Shown piece by piece: positions 45,727 to 54,036 of a stretch of 64,000 nucleotides of DNA. The position numbers and the translations under genes were made by a program. This DNA comes from CBDCVN01 sp965223045 (GTDB lineage: Bacteria; Deinococcota; Deinococci; Deinococcales; Trueperaceae): positions 1 to 64,000 of the forward strand of contig CBDCVN010000013.1 of assembly GCA_965223045.1 (NCBI GenBank), written 5' to 3'. The notes under the pieces were generated by a model. That model saw only the letters and a program-made list of their open reading frames with translations, was not told the DNA's origin and did not search any database. Position 1 is the stretch's first letter, and the number at the start of each line of letters is the position of its first letter.

Positions 45727-45759
45727 CAGCGTGTAGTTAAGTGCTGTTATAACAGAAAA

Positions 45760-46494
45760 CTAACGCTTTTTGCGACAATGCCCCCGAACTTCAACACCGT
45801 CACTACGGGTATAAGGGTCAACCCAATACTCACCTGCTGGACACTGGTCACTGTCACCCGTTGTTTCTCCTATACTTTCGCACGGTATGCCGTTGTTGTC
45901 AGCATCGAGATTATAAGGATCATATGATGCACTAAAACCACTCGAGTTAAAAAAGCTTATGGCGTCAGCCTGCGTGGGAAAGTCAATGCAGTTGTATGAA
46001 CCCGTGATTGTTGGGGTAGCAGAGTGTGCAACTGGTGCAGAGATATTAAGTGAACTATCAGCATCCACCATAATTGACATCACTGCTGGACTAACACCAA
46101 TGAAAACCTCTCGCCCTTGTTCCGAAGGGTCATAGACAATAATGATTTGTGTTTGACCAAAATAGTAACCCTTGCCGTAAAAATCAACTGTCCCATCAAC
46201 TTCGTTAAAAAATTGCCAATCGGTTGCTGGGCTAATGGCGTAATTGGCTTGAATAATTGGAGAAGTGACAATTTGCTCAAAGGTAGTAATAAAAGCATCA
46301 TGCCCTTGAGGATAATAAGCACACATCCATTCGGTATTTGGGTCACTAACAGCATAGGTATCACATTGCGTAGGCACACTACCAAGCGCATCAATGATGT
46401 AAAGTGCAAAATTATGGTGGATTGCACCCTGCGTCATATCTTTAGCAAAGCCAAAACTAAGGAAAATAGCAACAGCTAAAATAAGATGCTTCAT
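45760..46494 (-). CDS. Secreted protein with C-terminal Excalibur calcium-binding domain
   Basis: 244 residues. A signal peptide (MKHLILAVAIFLSFGFA) is followed by KDMTQGAIHHNFALYIIDALGS, a cysteine and EWMCAYY, the N-terminal pattern shared with the protein at 40873-41745. The C-terminal part carries YNCIDFPTQADAISFF and LDADNNGIPCES, an Excalibur domain (DxDxxGxxCE) that binds calcium in extracellular proteins. Cysteines in both halves suggest disulfides. The ribosome site AGGACATC sits just upstream of the ATG. The role is unknown; a surface or cell-wall-associated protein is likely. Confidence 0.75.
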   Translation of the reverse strand: MKHLILAVAIFLSFGFAKDMTQGAIHHNFALYIIDALGSVPTQCDTYAVSDPNTEWMCAYYPQGHDAFITTFEQIVTSPIIQANYAISPATDWQFFNEVDGTVDFYGKGYYFGQTQIIIVYDPSEQGREVFIGVSPAVMSIMVDADSSLNISAPVAHSATPTITGSYNCIDFPTQADAISFFNSSGFSASYDPYNLDADNNGIPCESIGETTGDSDQCPAGEYWVDPYTRSDGVEVRGHCRKKR

Positions 46495-46969
46495 GATGTC
46501 CTTTCTTTTAACAAGGCGTAAACAAACGTAAGCACTTAACTAGTATTAGATGTCCTAAAAGACCTATTAAATTACACCTTTAGGTAGGGTGCTTAAATAA
46601 ACTTGACAAATCATTTGCCACATAAACCAAAAATCAAGTTTTCTATGTTGTCACCATTACATTTTGGGTTTTTAGGGGTGTATAGTCAAATGATTTTGAG
46701 TTGCGGTAGTTTTCAACATAATTTTGCCTTCCTAAAAGCACTTTATGATTTGGAATGGAACCGCTGTTTAAACGCATTCGACTATATAATTATTCTTAGT
46801 TTGATTCAGCGCTTGCCCTTGCTACAGAGCAGAGTGAAATCATAGCCAAAGTTCCCTAATATGCTGGCAACCGTGCCCCTCCAATTAAAACCACCTTTCT
46901 TTATGGAACACATATCCCTACTGTAAACCTTCAAAAGGTGTTTGACAAGCTTAATTTTTTAAGGTGAGT
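46495..46969. other. Intergenic region with decayed coding sequence
   Basis: 475 bp between two minus-strand genes. It contains the possible decayed paralogue above and, on the plus strand at 46862-46965, a stop-bounded frame reading GNRAPPIKTTFLYG. No intact gene or RNA was recognised. Confidence 0.45.
46603..46845 (+). pseudogene. Possible decayed third copy of the KDM/HH-FA secreted family
   Basis: The 80-codon frame contains QMILSCGSFQHNFAFLKALYDLEWNRC. This resembles KDMIPLTHHHEFAIYMTKALYASEVEC in the gene at 40873 (HxFA, KALY, C conserved with a two-residue gap); the DNA shares AAAGCACTTTATG. No signal peptide or complete domain remains, and pieces of other frames follow (for example PPIKTTFLYGTHIPTV at about 46880). 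The resemblance is short and could be chance. Confidence 0.3.
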
Positions 46970-48928
46970 TTATATGTCCGTTTTTAACCCGTAAGTAGAA
47001 AATTCATTTGCAGAGGCGGGTTTACTGAGAAAGTATCCTTGAGCAAGCTCACAACCCTCTGTTTTGAGCCAATCAAATTGTGCTTTTAGCTCAATCCCTT
47101 CAGCTAGAACCAAAATATCGAGATTCTTTGCTAAGGCTATTATAGTTTTAACAATAGCCTCACTAGCAGAATTCTTATTGATGTCTGCAATAAATTGCTG
47201 GTCAATTTTGATCATGTTAATAGGTAGCGTTTTCAAATAGGCTAGTGAAGAGTAGCCTGCCCCAAAATCATCTAGGGCAATATTTATACCGAGTTTGGAA
47301 AAAGACTGAAAAATTTGCTGTGCTCTGTTTGGATTTGCTAGGACACGTTCAGTGAACTCAAGAGTTAGAAGATTAGGATTAAGCTTAGTTTCTTTAAGTC
47401 TTTCGGATAACCATGCTATAAAACAGGTACTATGAAAAGTTTGCAGAGATAAATTTACTGTGATGGGCATAGGTGAACCTGTTTCAGTCAAAGCTATAGC
47501 TTGCTGTATAGCTTTATCTGTTACCCAAGTATCTAGCTCAATTATAAGACCAATTTCCTCAGCTAATGATATAAAGTTTTTGGTAGGTATTACATTAAGT
47601 TGGGGATGATGCCAACGTATCAAGGCTTCTATACCTACTATCTTACCTTTGAAATCGTAGAAGGGTTGGTATTGTAGCTTGAGTTCCTCTCTCTTTATAG
47701 CTTGGCGTAAGTCATCTTCAAACTCAAGATGCTTATAGTTATATAAAGACATTTCTGGGCTATAGAACATAAAGCCTGATCCCCCACTTTTAGCATGGTA
47801 CATAGCAGTGTCAGCTTTATTCATCAGTTCTTGCCAATTAGAGGCTTGTTGTGGATAGAGGGCAATACCAATATTTGCACCAACATAGACGCTTTGGTTT
47901 TTAAGTAAGAAGGGCTCTTCAAGGCCTTTGATAATACGCTTAGTCACGTTTGTAGCAATATTTCCCCCAGTATGATCATGAAGTAAAATAGCAAACTCAT
48001 CACCACCCATACGACTAATAACATCATGCTGACGGACACATATTTTGAGTCGTTTGGCAAGTAGTTTAAGCAACTCATCACCAGCGCTGTGTCCTAAACT
48101 ATCATTAATGATTTTAAACCTTGTTAAATCCAAGTATAAAAGAGCAACAGCACTGCTATGATTATCGGCATAATTTAGTATGTGTCTAGCATGATCATTG
48201 AGAAGATGGCGATTAGCTAGACCTGTTAGATAGTCTCGGTAAGCCATACGCTCTTGGCGAGCAGCGCCTCTAAAAACTGAGAAAAGTGAAGCAAATAAAA
48301 GCCCAAAAATCAAGAATGAACTAAGCCAAACAAGAAGTTGTATACGCCTAAGTTTATTTTGTATTGGTTGAAAAGATTCATAAACTTCGTAAACACCAAT
48401 TACCTGATTTGTGTTTTGCAAAACAACAGGGACATAGATCTCGAGCAGACGTCCCAAGTCTTTTTCATTTATATTTTCAGAACTATTAGCCTCCTCTACT
48501 TCTAAAGTGAGCTTACCTGTCAATGCTTCTTGCAAATCATCAGAAGCAAAACGCTGCCCTATTATATTAGCTACGTCAGAGTAAATTACTGTGCCTTGGT
48601 TATTCCAAACTTTGACTCTAACCACACCACCAATCCCCACAACTTTTTTCACACGACCTTCCCAAATGGCTATACTTTCTTTTGTTGGTTCAGCAAAGTC
48701 TTTAGGTTGCAAATCATGAACAAGTACTTGTGAAACCAGCTCAGAAGCATTACGAGTTGCATCATTAATTTCCTCATTAATTAGATATTGACTTAGAATA
48801 AAAGCTATTGTCCCTGCAAGAATAAGAGTTACCAAACCACCTATAACTATAAAACGTTGCAATAAGGTCATACGTAAATGCGCTTGAAGTATAAATTTAG
48901 GTGGTGTAAAAAGCTTTAATCTACGCAT
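46970..48928 (-). CDS. Membrane GGDEF-EAL protein (c-di-GMP turnover)
   Basis: 652 residues. Two membrane helices (about 25-46 and 198-220) flank an extracytoplasmic sensor region. A GGDEF domain (about 235-395) has an intact active site in SRMGGDEFAILLHD (residue about 306) preceded by NRHLLND. An EAL domain (about 405-645) has IEALIRWHHPQ (about 433), TVNLSLQTF, FTERVLAN and DDFGAGYSSLAYLK. Both catalytic motifs look intact, so it could make or break c-di-GMP, possibly controlling adhesion or motility. A small hydrophobic frame overlaps its start by 8 bp. Confidence 0.9.
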   Translation of the reverse strand: MRRLKLFTPPKFILQAHLRMTLLQRFIVIGGLVTLILAGTIAFILSQYLINEEINDATRNASELVSQVLVHDLQPKDFAEPTKESIAIWEGRVKKVVGIGGVVRVKVWNNQGTVIYSDVANIIGQRFASDDLQEALTGKLTLEVEEANSSENINEKDLGRLLEIYVPVVLQNTNQVIGVYEVYESFQPIQNKLRRIQLLVWLSSFLIFGLLFASLFSVFRGAARQERMAYRDYLTGLANRHLLNDHARHILNYADNHSSAVALLYLDLTRFKIINDSLGHSAGDELLKLLAKRLKICVRQHDVISRMGGDEFAILLHDHTGGNIATNVTKRIIKGLEEPFLLKNQSVYVGANIGIALYPQQASNWQELMNKADTAMYHAKSGGSGFMFYSPEMSLYNYKHLEFEDDLRQAIKREELKLQYQPFYDFKGKIVGIEALIRWHHPQLNVIPTKNFISLAEEIGLIIELDTWVTDKAIQQAIALTETGSPMPITVNLSLQTFHSTCFIAWLSERLKETKLNPNLLTLEFTERVLANPNRAQQIFQSFSKLGINIALDDFGAGYSSLAYLKTLPINMIKIDQQFIADINKNSASEAIVKTIIALAKNLDILVLAEGIELKAQFDWLKTEGCELAQGYFLSKPASANEFSTYGLKTDI

Positions 48929-49124
48929 AGCACTTAGCTGTTTTAAGACTTACTACAAAGTAGTACCTATCTTTTTGCTTGGATAAGAAGATTTGGTAAA
49001 TGTTCTTAGACATATAATAGGGGAGAGCTACTGCCAAAATTGGCTTAGCAAGTATTCGTACAAATTTATAGGTGAGTGATTTAAGCGATAGAATTAATTT
49101 GGTGGAGATTGTTTGAGATTTCAT
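48921..49124 (-). CDS. Possible small basic protein upstream of the GGDEF-EAL gene
   Basis: A 67-residue frame (MKSQTISTKLILSLKSLTYKF at its start, KQKDRYYFVVSLKT near its end) with a moderately hydrophobic middle (ILAVALPYYM). Its stop overlaps the start of the c-di-GMP gene, which favours coupling, but no ribosome site or homology is visible. It may be non-coding. Confidence 0.3.
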   Translation of the reverse strand: MKSQTISTKLILSLKSLTYKFVRILAKPILAVALPYYMSKNIYQIFLSKQKDRYYFVVSLKTAKCYA

Positions 49125-49346
49125 TTCTTAATCACAAGCTTTCGTTAGAATTTTAAAAGAAATCATATTACAAAATACTGATTCCCATAATCTATACAAG
49201 CTGAGGTAAATTGTGGAGGATGGATTTACTAGTTTAGCTGTTGGTAACTGGCAAACTTTATGGAGTTTGATAATTTTGGTTAATTATGAAAACATGGAAT
49301 TGTTTACAATTTTTGTAAACCACTTCTGATTATTGAGAGAAAACCT
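49125..49346. other. Promoter region of the reductase operon
   Basis: No gene was seen in this AT-rich 222-bp stretch. It contains the GTTTACAA dyad and GAGAGAAAACC just before the start codon. No riboswitch-like fold was recognised. Confidence 0.4.
49302..49320. promoter_or_regulatory. Inverted repeat upstream of the nitrite/sulfite reductase
   Basis: GTTTACAA and TTGTAAAC are separated by TTT and centred about 36 bp before the start codon. Perfect 8-bp dyads of this kind are typical transcription factor operators; a regulator of sulfur or nitrogen assimilation is a guess. Confidence 0.45.
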
Positions 49347-51599
49347 ATGACTTGGAAAGAAGCTCTAGCAGAAAAAATGCCCCCAGCATGGGCAGAAGAA
49401 ATTGATGTTTTTGAAGGCCAAATAGAACTTAGACAACAAGGCAAAGTTGATGAGAAAGTATTCGCTGAAACGCGCCTACGCCGTGGTGCCTATGGCCAAC
49501 GCTATGATAATGGTCAACGTAATGATGGCATTAAAATTCAGAAGCTAAAATTCCCTACAGACCTTACTAAAGGTCCTGATACTGAGTGGGACGCCCCCGG
49601 TATGAAACGCATTAAGGTCCCTTATGGAGGGCTTAGCCCAGAACAACTTGAAGTCATCGCCGATTTAGCTGAGGAATACTCTGACTCGATTTTACATGTT
49701 ACTACTCGTCAAGATTTTCAGCTTCACTATATTCATATTGAAGATACCCCTGACCTTATGCGTCGCCTTGCAGCAGTGGGTATAACTACTCGAGAAGCTT
49801 GTGGTAATTCTGTGCGCAACATTACTGCTTGTCCTTTAGCAGGTGTGTGTCACACAGAATCCTTCGATGTGACGCCTTACTCTCATGCAATGTTTGAGTA
49901 CTTACTGGGACATGATGATGTGCAAGATTTTGGACGTAAATTTAAACCAGCTTTTTCAGGCTGTGAGCATGAAGCTTGTGGCCTTGTTAAGATGCACGAT
50001 ATTGGTTACCTAGCTCAAACAAAAGAAATTGATGGTCAAATCAAAAGAGGTTTTAAAGTTTATGTGGGTGGTGGTTTAGGAACAGTAACTCACATAGCAA
50101 AAGTCTTAAGTGATTTTGTTCCAGAAGAAGAGCTTTTACCTGTTACACAAGCTGTATGTAAAGTCTTTACTAGACTAGGCGAGAAACGTAATCGCAATAG
50201 AGCACGTATTAAGTTCCTAGTAGAGAAATTAGGTATTGAAGAGTTTCGCCGTTTGGTGTTTGAGGAAAGAGAAAAACTCCCTAATGACCCTCGTTGGACT
50301 ACTTATTTGGATGGGCTCGAGCAATTCACAGAAAAACCCTCAAAAGAATCCAGCCCTTTATCTGAACAACCTAAACTTGAAGGCTTTAAAGAGTGGCATG
50401 AAACTAATGTTTATAAACAACGCCAAGAAGGGTACTGTGTGGTAACCTTAAACTTGCCGTTAGGCGACCTAACTTCAGAACAAGCTTGGGATTTAGCAGA
50501 TATTGCTCGCAAGTACACACCAGATACCTTGCGTACAACAGTAGAGCAAAATATTGTTTTGCGCTGGGTATCTGAAGCTGATTTGCCTGAACTTTATAGA
50601 GAGCTTGACGCTATAGGCTTAGCAGCACCGGGTGCAGGCACCATAATAGATATAACAACGTGCCCCGGTACAGATACTTGTAAACTAGGCATTGCCTCTT
50701 CTAGAGGGCTTACAGGTGAGCTGCGTACACGCTTAGCAACAAAAAATGGCAGCCTAGACCAAGCGGTGAAAAATCTTAGAATAAAAATAAGTGGTTGTTT
50801 TAATTCTTGTGGTCAACACCATGTAGCAGACATTGGCTTTTTTGGTAATAGCCGCCGCCGTAACAGCCGTACTGTACCCCATTTTCAAGTGGTCTTAGGT
50901 GGACAGTGGAAGGAAAATGCTGGTAGTTACGGTTTAGCAGTAGGAGCTATACCTTCTAAAGCTGCACCAGAATTCCTTGATGCAATTGTGGACCGCTACA
51001 CTGCTGAGCGTCAAAGTACAGAATCCTTTCAGGATTGGGTTACTAGGTTAGGCAAGGTAGAAATCAAAAAGATCCTCCAATCCTATACGGAAGTTCCCAC
51101 TTATGAGGATGATGCTAGTTATTATAGCGATTGGGGTGATCCTCGAGAATTCACTTTAGGAGATCTAGGTGTGGGTGAGTGTGCTGGCGAGGTAGTATCG
51201 CTCTTTTCTATAAACATTTCTAAAGCTGAGGGAACAGCATTTGAAGCCTTGGTGGCCTTAGACGAAAATAAATATGAAGAAGCAGATCAAAAGGCTTACC
51301 AAGCTATGCTTTCAGCAGCAAGGGCTTTGGTATTAAATGTAAATCTTAATGTAGGTGATGACCCTAATAACATAGTAAAGGAATTCCGTCAGCGCTTTTA
51401 TGACACAGAATTATTCTTTGATAAATATGCCAAGGGTAAATTTGCCCAGTACCTTTTTAGTCGCCATGAAAACCCCAAAGCCAATCCTGATAAGGAATCT
51501 AGTCACCGTTTAATAGAAGAGGCAAACCTCTTTATAGAAGCTGCTCATGCTTGTGATGCTCGCTTAGCTAGTGCTAGTAGCGGCGGCGTACAAATCTAG
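49347..51599 (+). CDS. Siroheme-dependent nitrite/sulfite reductase
   Basis: 750 residues; six-electron reduction of sulfite to sulfide or nitrite to ammonia in the cytosol. It has two ferredoxin-like/siroheme halves: FPTDL, MKRIKVPYGGLSPEQL, LHVTTRQDFQLHYIHIED, and GNSVRNITACPLAGVC in the first. The 4Fe-4S/siroheme cysteines are CPGTDTC (about residue 438) and GCFNSCGQHH (about 483). The last 100-150 residues form a helical extension (ARALVLNVNLNVGDD, HRLIEEANLFIEAAHACDARL), similar to a HEPN-like tail. Which substrate it prefers cannot be told from sequence. The gene at 51609 follows after 9 bp. Confidence 0.9.
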   Translation: MTWKEALAEKMPPAWAEEIDVFEGQIELRQQGKVDEKVFAETRLRRGAYGQRYDNGQRNDGIKIQKLKFPTDLTKGPDTEWDAPGMKRIKVPYGGLSPEQLEVIADLAEEYSDSILHVTTRQDFQLHYIHIEDTPDLMRRLAAVGITTREACGNSVRNITACPLAGVCHTESFDVTPYSHAMFEYLLGHDDVQDFGRKFKPAFSGCEHEACGLVKMHDIGYLAQTKEIDGQIKRGFKVYVGGGLGTVTHIAKVLSDFVPEEELLPVTQAVCKVFTRLGEKRNRNRARIKFLVEKLGIEEFRRLVFEEREKLPNDPRWTTYLDGLEQFTEKPSKESSPLSEQPKLEGFKEWHETNVYKQRQEGYCVVTLNLPLGDLTSEQAWDLADIARKYTPDTLRTTVEQNIVLRWVSEADLPELYRELDAIGLAAPGAGTIIDITTCPGTDTCKLGIASSRGLTGELRTRLATKNGSLDQAVKNLRIKISGCFNSCGQHHVADIGFFGNSRRRNSRTVPHFQVVLGGQWKENAGSYGLAVGAIPSKAAPEFLDAIVDRYTAERQSTESFQDWVTRLGKVEIKKILQSYTEVPTYEDDASYYSDWGDPREFTLGDLGVGECAGEVVSLFSINISKAEGTAFEALVALDENKYEEADQKAYQAMLSAARALVLNVNLNVGDDPNNIVKEFRQRFYDTELFFDKYAKGKFAQYLFSRHENPKANPDKESSHRLIEEANLFIEAAHACDARLASASSGGVQI

Positions 51600-51608
51600 G
51601 ATATTATA

Positions 51609-52145
51609 ATGTTACCTAACCGTATAAAAGCCAAAGCATTTTTTAATAAGCCTGTAAACCCTGCTGACTTTACTGCTATTTTCCACAAGTGGATTCAGGA
51701 ACAAGTTTTTGAAAATCACTTGTTAATAGACATAGCTGACTATCAGCATGTTCATCAAGGCCCTAGCATTGTTCTAGTAGGATACGAAGCTGATTTCATC
51801 ATTGACCTTTCAGGGGGAAAAGCAGGACTGCTCTATGTTCGTAAGCGTAGTTGGCCAGAAGGTGACTTAGCTAAGCGCCTTCACACAGTGCTTGCTAGTT
51901 TTGCAAGTGCTGCTAAGTTTTTGAGGGAAGAGCCTTCTCTGGATGCGGAGCTTGGTTTGGGTGAGTTAGAGCTATCCTTTTCTGACAGGCTAAACACACC
52001 CAACAAACCAGAAAGCTACCAAGCTTTGCAAGAACCTGTTCAGAAAGCTCTTGATGATTTTTATGATGGAGGGGTAGTAGATTTAGAACCTTTGAAACAA
52101 GATGCAAGGCGTTCTCTAGGTTTTCAAGTAAAAGTAAGGAGATAG
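51609..52145 (+). CDS. Uncharacterised partner of the nitrite/sulfite reductase
   Basis: 178 residues, no signal peptide or membrane segment. HQGPSIVLVGYEADFIIDLSGG and GLLYVRKRSWPEGDLAKRLHTVL suggest a compact alpha/beta domain of unknown function. Its start is 9 bp after the reductase stop with AGGAT as ribosome site, so the two are co-transcribed. It may assist assembly or electron supply. The function is inferred from context only; it is not the DUF934 protein often found next to sulfite reductase. Confidence 0.65.
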   Translation: MLPNRIKAKAFFNKPVNPADFTAIFHKWIQEQVFENHLLIDIADYQHVHQGPSIVLVGYEADFIIDLSGGKAGLLYVRKRSWPEGDLAKRLHTVLASFASAAKFLREEPSLDAELGLGELELSFSDRLNTPNKPESYQALQEPVQKALDDFYDGGVVDLEPLKQDARRSLGFQVKVRR

Positions 52146-52319
52146 CTAATGAAAGGGAGCAGCGCTTCTGTAGCTCTTCCAATTATTATAATTACTGTAG
52201 GAGTTGGGTGGCTATTACGCAAGTTGTACCCAAAAAACGCCACTTTTGCCTCTAAAAACCCTGTTACCAAAGTCGATATCATGATTTTTTTGCTTTTTTC
52301 AAGTAGCCATAGCATATCC

Positions 52320-52349
52320 TTGACACAGCAAGGTTTTATTTTTTATAGT
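52320..52349 (+). promoter_or_regulatory. Strong promoter inside the 536-bp insertion
   Basis: TTGACA (52320-52325), an 18-bp spacer, then TATAGT (52344-52349), about 10 bp before the ATG of the frame below. It could also drive the downstream half of the disrupted membrane gene. Confidence 0.55.
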
Positions 52350-52359
52350 ATAGCCACTG

Positions 52360-52662
52360 ATGTCTGCTACGATAAATACACATTTTAAAGTCCAGTGTAT
52401 CCAAACAGGTAAGGCTGTAGGTATAATGCATGGCATCCACCTTCGGGATTATGTCCAAGGACACATACAAAAACGTTCAGGATCATTATTAAAGAAATAC
52501 AAGAAGAATTGGGGAAAAGGTCAGGCACTTGCGAGGGTAGCTAAAACACTTAACCTGACGGCCAGAAGTGGAATTAGGACTGGTGAAATGTTCATTTGCT
52601 GGAACACTGTTCCAAACGGAGGGCAGAAATATGCTCTAGGCCTGATGGGGGTCAGTGTGTAG
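52360..52662 (+). CDS. 100-aa protein of the insertion, unknown; weakly like an IS110 transposase C-terminus
   Basis: The basic middle KKYKKNWGKGQALARVAKTL followed by RTGEMF resembles the C-terminal segment of IS110-type transposases (GK-KAL--VARKLL ... RTGE-F). No DEDD or DDE core is present, so it is either a truncated transposase or an unrelated cargo gene. Leader-like spacing after TATAGT is short. Weak support overall. Confidence 0.4.
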   Translation: MSATINTHFKVQCIQTGKAVGIMHGIHLRDYVQGHIQKRSGSLLKKYKKNWGKGQALARVAKTLNLTARSGIRTGEMFICWNTVPNGGQKYALGLMGVSV

Positions 52663-53107
52663 CCATTTTTTATAAATTTTAATTTTGCCCTAAAACCTCA
52701 AACAGCACGAGATTTTGGGGGTCAAAACCCCTACTTTTTGATGACAAAATGCGCTATTAACCACAAAAAATGTTCTTTCTGGGGTTAATTGGGTTTGGGT
52801 ACTTGGGTTGGTCGTTGGAGGCATTCTTATATTTGTGGTTGGTGGTTTTGATAAGATGACAATTGTTGCTGGTCCACTATTTGCTATAGCAGGGGTTTTT
52901 GCCTTGCTTCGCCAAACAGGCCGCCTGGATATAAATACAGAGATTCCTGTACTTATTATTATTGGGGGAGTTCTGGCACTGATTTCTCGTTTTTTGCCTT
53001 TGCCTGCGCCTAAGTGGGTGGACAAAGATGAAGGCACATAAAGATTTTATAAGGTTGTAAAGATGTTATTTGTTGACACTAACTCTATAGATAATGATAC
53101 TCCTGAC

Positions 53108-53142
53108 AACATTAAAAAATAGGTTGGAAAATCCAACCTATT
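53108..53142 (-). terminator. Intrinsic terminator of the lipoprotein gene
   Basis: On the minus strand AATAGGTTGGA and TCCAACCTATT form an 11-bp perfect stem with a 3-nt loop, followed by a T tract (TTTTTTAATG). It lies about 80 bp past the stop at 53221. Confidence 0.85.
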
Positions 53143-53220
53143 CAATCAGTTAGCTTAGCAAGTTTTGGGGTATGTTTTTTATTAATGCTTTTAATTGCTT
53201 GTTTTAGTTGAGGTTAAAAA

Positions 53221-53802
53221 CTAGCTTTGCGTGCAGGTAACATCTCCTTTGGATATACTCCCATCCGCACTAGGAGGATCAATTGTACACTCAACAGTTA
53301 AAACAGTGGTACCTGTAGGTTGCTCTACAGTAATAATAGCACTGGTAAAAGCTAAATCGTCAATTTCTTCAGTCCAATTGGTATTTGGGCAATCTGGAGC
53401 ACCTGGTATAATTGTTTCAGGCTCTAAAGTTATAACTTCAAATGGGGTATTACCATTTTTAACTTCTTCTTCAGGAATGGCTAGTGAACCCTCTACAGTT
53501 ATAGGAGCAGGGTTTTGCCCAGGGGCTTGGTTACCACCTTGGTTTGTACAGGTAGAGGTGACATCAGCTTCAGCAGTCATAGTGACTAATACATCACCGT
53601 TACCAAGACCAGACAACTCCCCAGAGGCAGTTAGGGTAAGACCATTATCGGTAAAGGCGGGTTCTGCGTTTTTACCCCCTTTTAGGTGAACACTGCTTTG
53701 AACTGTGAGATTACCATCAACTTGCTCTAAGCTGGAATTAGAGCAAGCAGCCATAGCAAAAAGTAAAGTAATTCCTAGGATGAGCATAATAATATTTTTC
53801 AT
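53221..53802 (-). CDS. Putative lipoprotein, uncharacterised
   Basis: 193 residues. The signal sequence ends in the lipobox FAMAAC, so the mature protein starts at Cys20 and is lipid-anchored in the envelope. The rest is rich in Thr, Pro, Gly and acidic residues, beta-like, with four further cysteines (TCTNQGG, APDCPNT, VECTIDPP, DVTCTQS) that may pair as two disulfides. No family was recognised. A ribosome site (AGGAAGAAT) precedes the ATG and a clear terminator follows, so it is monocistronic. Confidence 0.75.
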   Translation of the reverse strand: MKNIIMLILGITLLFAMAACSNSSLEQVDGNLTVQSSVHLKGGKNAEPAFTDNGLTLTASGELSGLGNGDVLVTMTAEADVTSTCTNQGGNQAPGQNPAPITVEGSLAIPEEEVKNGNTPFEVITLEPETIIPGAPDCPNTNWTEEIDDLAFTSAIITVEQPTGTTVLTVECTIDPPSADGSISKGDVTCTQS

Positions 53803-53985
53803 TATTCTTCCTTTCTTGGAAATGCCATAACAGCTTAAGCCTTAGTCTTTATAAATTTAAAGACCCTAAAAGTAGTGCAAGCATACTGGGAAAGCTTTCT
53901 ATTAAATTATATCCCAATAAAATATCTTAAATACTTCAAATTTAAAGTAGGCAAAATTGCTAATATCAACATGGCACTTCCTAGG

Positions 53986-54036
53986 TTTGTTTAGCTGCAA
54001 TTTTTGTTTAGCTGCAATTTTTGTTTAGCTGCAATT
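53986..54036. repeat. 17-bp tandem repeat, three copies
   Basis: TTTGTTTAGCTGCAATT repeats three times head to tail in non-coding DNA upstream of the lipoprotein gene. The copies are identical or nearly so. Confidence 0.9.

Larger units (their letters stand above)
45320..45759. other. Intergenic region of mobile-element debris
   Basis: Between ftsK and the Excalibur-domain gene (both convergent) lie the transposase fragment and the inverted repeat listed separately. No intact gene was seen. The region is GC-richer in places (GTGCGTCGCAGTGTAGCGCCGAG) than the flanks. Confidence 0.5.
52218..52753. mobile_element. 536-bp insertion with terminal inverted repeats and 6-bp target duplication
   Basis: It begins CGCAAGTTGTACCCAAAAA; the reverse complement of its right end is CGCATTTTGTCATCAAAAA (14 of 19 identical). 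CTATTA flanks both sides (52212-52217 and 52754-52759). The size is too small for a full transposase gene. It carries one 100-codon frame with a promoter. It may be a non-autonomous derivative of a larger IS or a small cargo-bearing element. Confidence 0.75.
52149..53041 (+). pseudogene. Small membrane protein gene split by a 536-bp insertion
   Basis: Codons 1-23 (52149-52217) read MKGSSASVALPIIIITVGVG plus WLL. The rest resumes in the same frame at 52760 with TTKNVLSGVNWVWVLGLVVG, then helices and a C-terminus (LALISRFLPLPAPKWVDKDEGT). Removing 52218-52753 and one copy of CTATTA restores one uninterrupted frame of 117 codons with three to four membrane helices, of the LiaI/DUF5668-like type. 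The gene is 3 bp after the reductase partner's stop, so it was the third gene of that operon. The C-terminal part (from GTG at 52808) could still be translated. Confidence 0.8.

Noticed and set aside
45760..46479. Plus- or minus-strand frames overlapping the Excalibur gene (46080-46427 and 46117-46479)
   Set aside because: They have no motifs and run across a gene with a signal peptide and recognised domain; they are shadows.
52149..52388. A complete 79-codon gene at 52149
   Set aside because: Only its first 23 codons belong to the membrane protein; the remainder is read-through into the inserted element.
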